Shown: one piece after another, positions 60,325 to 64,000 of the stretch | Position numbering within the stretch: position 1 is the stretch's first letter | Layout of the letters: every line of letters starts with the position of its first letter | Source of the DNA: Pararobbsia alpina | GTDB lineage: Bacteria > Pseudomonadota > Gammaproteobacteria > Burkholderiales > Burkholderiaceae | Direction: 5' to 3' | Assembly: GCF_902859895.1 (NCBI RefSeq) | Contig: NZ_CADIKM010000010.1 | Location: 1-64,000 of the forward strand | DNA length: 64,000 nucleotides | Notes under the pieces: generated by a model | Seen by the model: only the letters and a program-made list of their open reading frames with translations | The model's database searches: none | What the model was told of the DNA's origin: nothing | Program-made: the position numbers and the translations under genes

Positions 60325-60411
60325 ATGCAATCGACCGCACCTTCCACCCTCCGCATTGCCCGCCTGCTATCGCAGCGGCTAGCGCTACGCCTCCTACCGG
60401 CGCTAGCGTAA
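60325..60411 (+). CDS. leuL: leuA leader peptide (putative attenuator)
   Basis: The 28-codon reading frame contains eight leucines, seven of them in the last 15 codons (LLSQRLALRLLPALA). Five of the eight are CTA, a codon that is very rare in such GC-rich genomes. This is what a leucine-starvation sensor looks like: ribosome stalling at CTA would set the fold of the downstream RNA. An exact 8-bp inverted repeat, GCTAGCGC (60378-60385) and GCGCTAGC (60400-60407), lies inside it. GCGCT at 60400 can alternatively pair with AGCGC at 60425-60429. No ribosome site is seen, consistent with a leaderless message. A clear terminator hairpin could not be delimited by eye. Confidence 0.7.
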   Translation: MQSTAPSTLRIARLLSQRLALRLLPALA

Positions 60412-60686
60412 GGCCCTGCGCGTAAGCGCTCAGCAGTTTCTGTTTCTCCCCGTTTTCAGGTGAAGTGGTTCACAGACGGCCCGAGGCTATCCGCCCGCCG
60501 AGCTCACCATTTCGAAACCTTGGCCGCCAATCCGCGTCCAGCCCCGGAAAAGACGATGTTCCGCACCGCCCATCTCGATCTCGCTCTACCGCTACCGCTA
60601 CCGATCGGCTGACGGAACGCGCGCCCTGTGGCAATTCCGTTCGCCTCACGCCACATCCTTTGAATCCCCCCGCTTTCGAGGCGAAC
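60412..60686 (+). other. Leader region between leader peptide and leuA
   Basis: The 275-base untranslated region holds pyrimidine-rich runs after 60436 and an ACGGAA/TTCCGT inverted repeat (60612-60640). It has no other gene. It presumably carries the alternative structures of the leu attenuator; a leuA start upstream of 60687 is not supported. Confidence 0.4.
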
Positions 60687-62354
60687 ATGCTCAAGAATCC
60701 GTCCACCAAGTACCAACCGTTTCCAGCCGTAGCGTTGAACGGCCGCCGATGGCCCTCGCGCACGATCACCCAGGCGCCGATCTGGATGAGCACCGACTTG
60801 CGCGACGGCAACCAGTCGCTGATCGATCCGATGAGCATCGACACAAAGATCGAATTCTTCGAGATGTTGGTCCGCATCGGCTTCAAGCAGATCGAAGTCG
60901 GCTTTCCGTCTGCCTCCCAGACCGAATTCGACTTCGTGCGCCGCCTGATCGAGGAGAACCGGATTCCGGACGACGTGACGATTGAAGTGCTCACGCAATC
61001 GCGCGCCGAGCTGATCGAACGCACATTCGAATCGCTCGATGGAGTACCCCGCGCAATCGTTCACCTCTACAACGCGATTGCGCCGTCGTTCCGCAAGATC
61101 GTGTTCGGACTCGGCAAGGACGAGGTCAAGGCACTTGCGGTCGAAGGCACGCGACTCATCAAGCAGATGGCTGCGGCGCGGCCGCAAACCGAATGGACAT
61201 ACCAGTACTCGCCGGAGACCTTCAGCATGACCGAACTGGGTTTTGCGCGCGAAGTCTGCGATGCGGTCGCCGGTGTCTGGCAGCCAACGCCCGCACACAA
61301 AATGATCGTCAATCTGCCGGCCACGGTCGAGGCAGCCATGCCCAATGTGTTCGCCGACCAGGTCGAATGGATGGACCGCAATATGGCATTTCGCGACAGC
61401 ATCGTGCTGTCGGTCCATCCGCACAACGACCGCGGCACGGCGGTCGCCGCCGCCGAAATGGCATTGCTCGCCGGTGCGGACCGCATCGAGGGCTGCCTGT
61501 TCGGCAACGGTGAACGCACCGGAAACGTCGACCTCGTGACGCTCGCGATGAACCTCTATACCCAGGGCATCTCGCCGGGCCTCGATTTTTCGGACATCGA
61601 CGCCGTGCGCCGCACCGTGGAGCGCTGCAACCAGTTGCCCGTGCATCCGCGTCATCCGTATGCGGGAGACCTCGTATTCACGGCATTTTCGGGTTCGCAT
61701 CAGGACGCGATCCGCAAGGGCCTCGCCCAGCAGCGTGCCGACGCGATATGGGAAGTCCCCTATCTCCCGATCGATCCGGCCGATGTCGGCCGCAACTACG
61801 ATGCGGTAATCCGCGTGAACAGCCAGTCTGGCAAGGGCGGCACGACCTGGCTGCTCGAGCGCGGGATCGGCGCCACGCCGCCGCGGCGCATGCAGATCGA
61901 ATTCAGCCGGATCGTACAGGGCGTCGCTGACCGCTCGGGCGTCGAAGTCACGCCGCAGGGCATCTGCGAGTTGTTCCGCAAGACTTATTTCGACGCGAAG
62001 GGGCCCCTCGCACGCGCCACGGCCGATACGCTGAGCTGCAATGGGCGCAGTTTCCCGACGCCGCCGGCTGGCGCCGACGCGGCACAGTACGCCGCGAGCA
62101 TCGCGAAGGCGATCGGACGGTCCATCGTGGTGGTCGATATCGAAGAGCAGCGCACGGCAGAGGGCAAGGTCGCCGTATTTGTCGGCGTTCGGATCGGCGC
62201 GGCGGGCGAAGTGGGCCAGGCCGGCATTCATTGCTACGGTGCTGCGATCCGGGAATCGAAGGAGATGGCCGTAATCGATGCGGTAATGGCATCGGTCAAT
62301 CGGGGCATCGGCGTAACGGCCCCGGACGAACAGGCCGCGCTTGAATTTGCTTGA
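60687..62354 (+). CDS. leuA: 2-isopropylmalate synthase
   Basis: The 555-residue enzyme condenses acetyl-CoA with 2-ketoisovalerate, the first leucine step. It is the long LeuA form starting [20 protein letters not shown]. The TIM barrel has the catalytic [14 protein letters not shown], the metal-ligand [12 protein letters not shown] and [17 protein letters not shown], and the C-terminal regulatory LeuA dimer domain (from about residue 430) mediates leucine feedback. GAGG lies about 8 bases before the ATG. It appears to be transcribed alone from the attenuated promoter upstream. Confidence 0.96.
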   Translation: MLKNPSTKYQPFPAVALNGRRWPSRTITQAPIWMSTDLRDGNQSLIDPMSIDTKIEFFEMLVRIGFKQIEVGFPSASQTEFDFVRRLIEENRIPDDVTIEVLTQSRAELIERTFESLDGVPRAIVHLYNAIAPSFRKIVFGLGKDEVKALAVEGTRLIKQMAAARPQTEWTYQYSPETFSMTELGFAREVCDAVAGVWQPTPAHKMIVNLPATVEAAMPNVFADQVEWMDRNMAFRDSIVLSVHPHNDRGTAVAAAEMALLAGADRIEGCLFGNGERTGNVDLVTLAMNLYTQGISPGLDFSDIDAVRRTVERCNQLPVHPRHPYAGDLVFTAFSGSHQDAIRKGLAQQRADAIWEVPYLPIDPADVGRNYDAVIRVNSQSGKGGTTWLLERGIGATPPRRMQIEFSRIVQGVADRSGVEVTPQGICELFRKTYFDAKGPLARATADTLSCNGRSFPTPPAGADAAQYAASIAKAIGRSIVVVDIEEQRTAEGKVAVFVGVRIGAAGEVGQAGIHCYGAAIRESKEMAVIDAVMASVNRGIGVTAPDEQAALEFA

Positions 62355-62432
62355 TTCGCGGCCTTGGCGGAAAGGTAGGCCAGATGCCGACTGGGAACCG
62401 TCGAGGCAATGCGTAAAACAGCGACATAGTCC

Positions 62433-62457
62433 GAACCGCGCCCGAACTGTGCGGTTC
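62433..62457. terminator. Hairpin between convergent leuA and SnoaL-like genes
   Basis: GAACCGC and GCGGTTC pair in a 7-bp stem with an 11-base loop. There is no T run, so it is only a candidate bidirectional terminator. Confidence 0.4.
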
Positions 62458-62489
62458 ACCCTGCCTGAACGTGCCGGCGCGGGTGGCGC

Positions 62490-62885
62490 TCAGTCCGTCG
62501 CGCAGCGCGTCGCCTGCCACGCCGCGAGCCGCCAGCCAGCCTTCTCGTGGACCTGAATCGCCGTGTAGGCAATCAGAAACAGCAAGACGCCGCTGTTCGC
62601 CTCGAGCTCGACGAGCGCACGGCCGGTCACGATGCAGGTATCTTCGCGCGCGAGCAGAATGTCCTGTGTCTGGACTTCGATCTGCCGGTAGCGGCGCTTG
62701 CCGTTCGTAATCGCCGCGAGCAGCTGTGCCTTGTTCTCGCGCTTGCCGTTGGTATGGATATAGCTGACGTTGTCGGACAGGAGGGCCTCGAGCTGCTCGC
62801 CGTCCGCGTCCACCATGGCCCGGAACCGCTCGCGTTCAAGCTCCTTGACCTTATTCACGATGGAATCGTTGAATTTTGCCGCCAT
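62490..62885 (-). CDS. SnoaL-like / DUF4440 nuclear-transport-factor-2 fold protein
   Basis: The 131-residue protein has the DUF4440/SnoaL pattern: an N-terminal helix VNKVKELERERFRAMVDADG, LLSDNVSYIHTNGKRENKAQ, and strands ending in YTAIQVHEKAGWRLAAWQAT. Such small alpha+beta barrels include ketosteroid-isomerase-like enzymes and ligand-binding proteins. No function can be assigned. ATG 62885 is preferred; the frame upstream is not family-like. Confidence 0.82.
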   Translation of the reverse strand: MAAKFNDSIVNKVKELERERFRAMVDADGEQLEALLSDNVSYIHTNGKRENKAQLLAAITNGKRRYRQIEVQTQDILLAREDTCIVTGRALVELEANSGVLLFLIAYTAIQVHEKAGWRLAAWQATRCATD

Positions 62886-63108
62886 CCGGAACCTCGCCGC
62901 CTGGGAAATGCACCCGATCGATTCGCTGAAATTTACACCACGTTGGCCTCCGTATCCTATGTGTGTCGAAATTCGAGCCGCCAAGCAACAGACGCGAAAT
63001 CTCCGCGGAACCCGGGGGAACCGTGCAGGTCTACCCATTTAGATGACTATCATCATCCAAGCTTTGATAGGTACACGGGAACCCTTACGTGCTAACCTCC
63101 TCTAACAC

Positions 63109-63135
63109 TTAGCACTCTAATTTGGAGAGTGCTAA
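63109..63135 (+). promoter_or_regulatory. CIRCE operator (HrcA site) upstream of rpoH
   Basis: TTAGCACTC-N9-GAGTGCTAA is a perfect match to the CIRCE consensus. It ends 33 bases before the rpoH start, so the heat-shock repressor HrcA is expected to control rpoH here. Confidence 0.95.
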
Positions 63136-63168
63136 GATGGAAACCGATGCCTTTAAGGAGCTTACCGA

Positions 63169-64000
63169 GTGAGCACTGCCACGACTTTTCCGAAAGCAAA
63201 CCGTTCCACCGCACCTACCGGCGCCCTTGCGCTGGCCGGGAACGCGATGTTGCCGGGTCAGCTTGGCAATATCGACGCGTATATCCAGTCGGTCAACCGG
63301 ATTCCGATGTTGACGCCGGGTGAAGAAAAGCAGCTGGCAGCCGACTATCGCGAACGCGGTGACCTCGGTTCGGCGCGCCGCCTGGTGTTGTCGCATCTGC
63401 GGCTTGTGGTGTCGATCGCGCGCAACTACCTGGGCTATGGCCTGCCGCATGCCGATCTGATCCAGGAAGGCAATATCGGCCTCATGAAGGCGGTCAAGCG
63501 CTTTGATCCCGAACAGAACGTACGCCTGGTGTCGTATGCGATGCACTGGATCAAGGCCGAGATTCACGAATATGTGCTGCGTAACTGGCGCATGGTGAAA
63601 GTTGCGACAACCAAGGCCCAGCGCAAGCTGTTTTTCAACCTGCGCAGCCACAAGCAGGGCCCGCAGGCCTTCTCGCAGGATGAGATCGACGGTCTGGCGA
63701 AGGAACTCAACGTCAAGCGCGAAGAAGTCGTCGAGATGGAAACACGTCTGTACGGCGGCGATATCGCGCTCGAAGGCCAGGTCGACGATGGCGAGGAAAG
63801 CTACGCGCCGATCGCCTATCTGTCCGACACGCGCCAGGAGCCGACCGAGGTGATCGCCGCGCGTCAGTTCGACCATCTGCAGTCGGACGGCCTCGCATCG
63901 GCACTCGGATCGCTCGACGAGCGCAGCCGCCGCATCATCGAAGCCCGCTGGCTCCATGTGTCGGACGACGGCACGGGCGGCGCGACCCTGCACGATCTTG
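63169..64000 (+). CDS. rpoH: RNA polymerase sigma-32 (heat-shock) factor, cut by window end
   Basis: The first 277 codons of sigma-32 are present. Region 2 has HLRLVVSIARNYLGYGLPHA and DLIQEGNIGLMKAVKRFDPE, the RpoH box is near QRKLFFNLRSHKQG, and the start of region 4 is at GSLDERSRRIIEARW. The gene has a GTG start at 63169, eight bases after AAGGAG; the N-terminus VSTATTFPKAN then fits the family. About 35-40 C-terminal residues lie beyond the window. A CIRCE element upstream suggests HrcA repression. Confidence 0.97.
   Translation, partial: MSTATTFPKANRSTAPTGALALAGNAMLPGQLGNIDAYIQSVNRIPMLTPGEEKQLAADYRERGDLGSARRLVLSHLRLVVSIARNYLGYGLPHADLIQEGNIGLMKAVKRFDPEQNVRLVSYAMHWIKAEIHEYVLRNWRMVKVATTKAQRKLFFNLRSHKQGPQAFSQDEIDGLAKELNVKREEVVEMETRLYGGDIALEGQVDDGEESYAPIAYLSDTRQEPTEVIAARQFDHLQSDGLASALGSLDERSRRIIEARWLHVSDDGTGGATLHDL

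Noticed and set aside
60418-60429. GCGC-GTAA-GCGC hairpin as the leu attenuator terminator
   Set aside because: A 4-bp stem is too short and no continuous T run follows, although a GNRA loop is present. The real terminator remains undefined.
60504-62459. 651-codon open frame antisense to leuA
   Set aside because: It is a composition shadow of leuA; no domain, start signal or context.

Overview
The window is a GC-rich chromosomal segment of a beta-proteobacterium, most likely Burkholderiaceae (Burkholderia sensu lato). This rests on protein families and gene order: ssb and an MFS gene divergent from uvrA; kdsD-kdsC-lptC-lptA-lptB-rpoN-hpf-ptsN-hprK-rapZ; TPR-lolB-ispE-tRNA(Gln)-prs-rplY-pth; and an ANTAR-controlled nitrate assimilation cluster. 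I cannot name the genus from sequence alone. No rRNA, CRISPR array, integrase or recognisable insertion sequence was seen.

Bases 1-15,550 look accessory and partly decayed. They hold a 5'-truncated DUF1254/DUF1214 gene, an MDR-type reductase, an acyltransferase-3/SGNH membrane protein, and the wreck of an ECF41 sigma-factor/carboxymuconolactone decarboxylase locus followed by an intact cupin and SDR gene. A two-gene RloA/RloB (AbiL-like) putative defence module comes next. After it lie an alpha/beta hydrolase, a LysR gene lacking its DNA-binding half, a GNAT acetyltransferase, an FAD monooxygenase, an extended EIIA(Ntr) paralogue and a solitary AAA ATPase behind three TATA-like hexamers spaced exactly 10 bp apart.

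Bases 15,700-50,900 are mostly core genes. DNA maintenance is represented by ssb, uvrA, mutY and mutM. One-carbon and nucleotide genes are purU, apt and prs. A tightly overlapping block makes Kdo precursor and exports LPS (kdsD, kdsC, lptC, lptA, lptB), followed by nitrogen-PTS genes (rpoN, hpf, ptsN, hprK, rapZ). Outer-membrane lipoprotein insertion (lolB), isoprenoid synthesis (ispE), tRNA-Gln, ribosome and peptidyl-tRNA genes (rplY, pth), hisC, coaD, rsmD and ftsY complete it.

Bases 50,980-60,240 form an assimilatory nitrate/nitrite operon with two-level control readable in the DNA. A sigma-54 type -24/-12 element lies upstream of a leader carrying two ANTAR-type hexaloop hairpins (P1 and P2). 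P2 shares its 3' arm with a 13-bp intrinsic terminator. The ANTAR antiterminator NasT is encoded just upstream, and the NasS-like sensor, nirB, nirD, nasA and ybiB lie downstream. leuA follows, preceded by a near-consensus promoter and a 28-residue leader peptide with eight leucines, five of them CTA codons, which looks like a leucine attenuator. The window ends inside rpoH, whose upstream region carries a perfect CIRCE operator.
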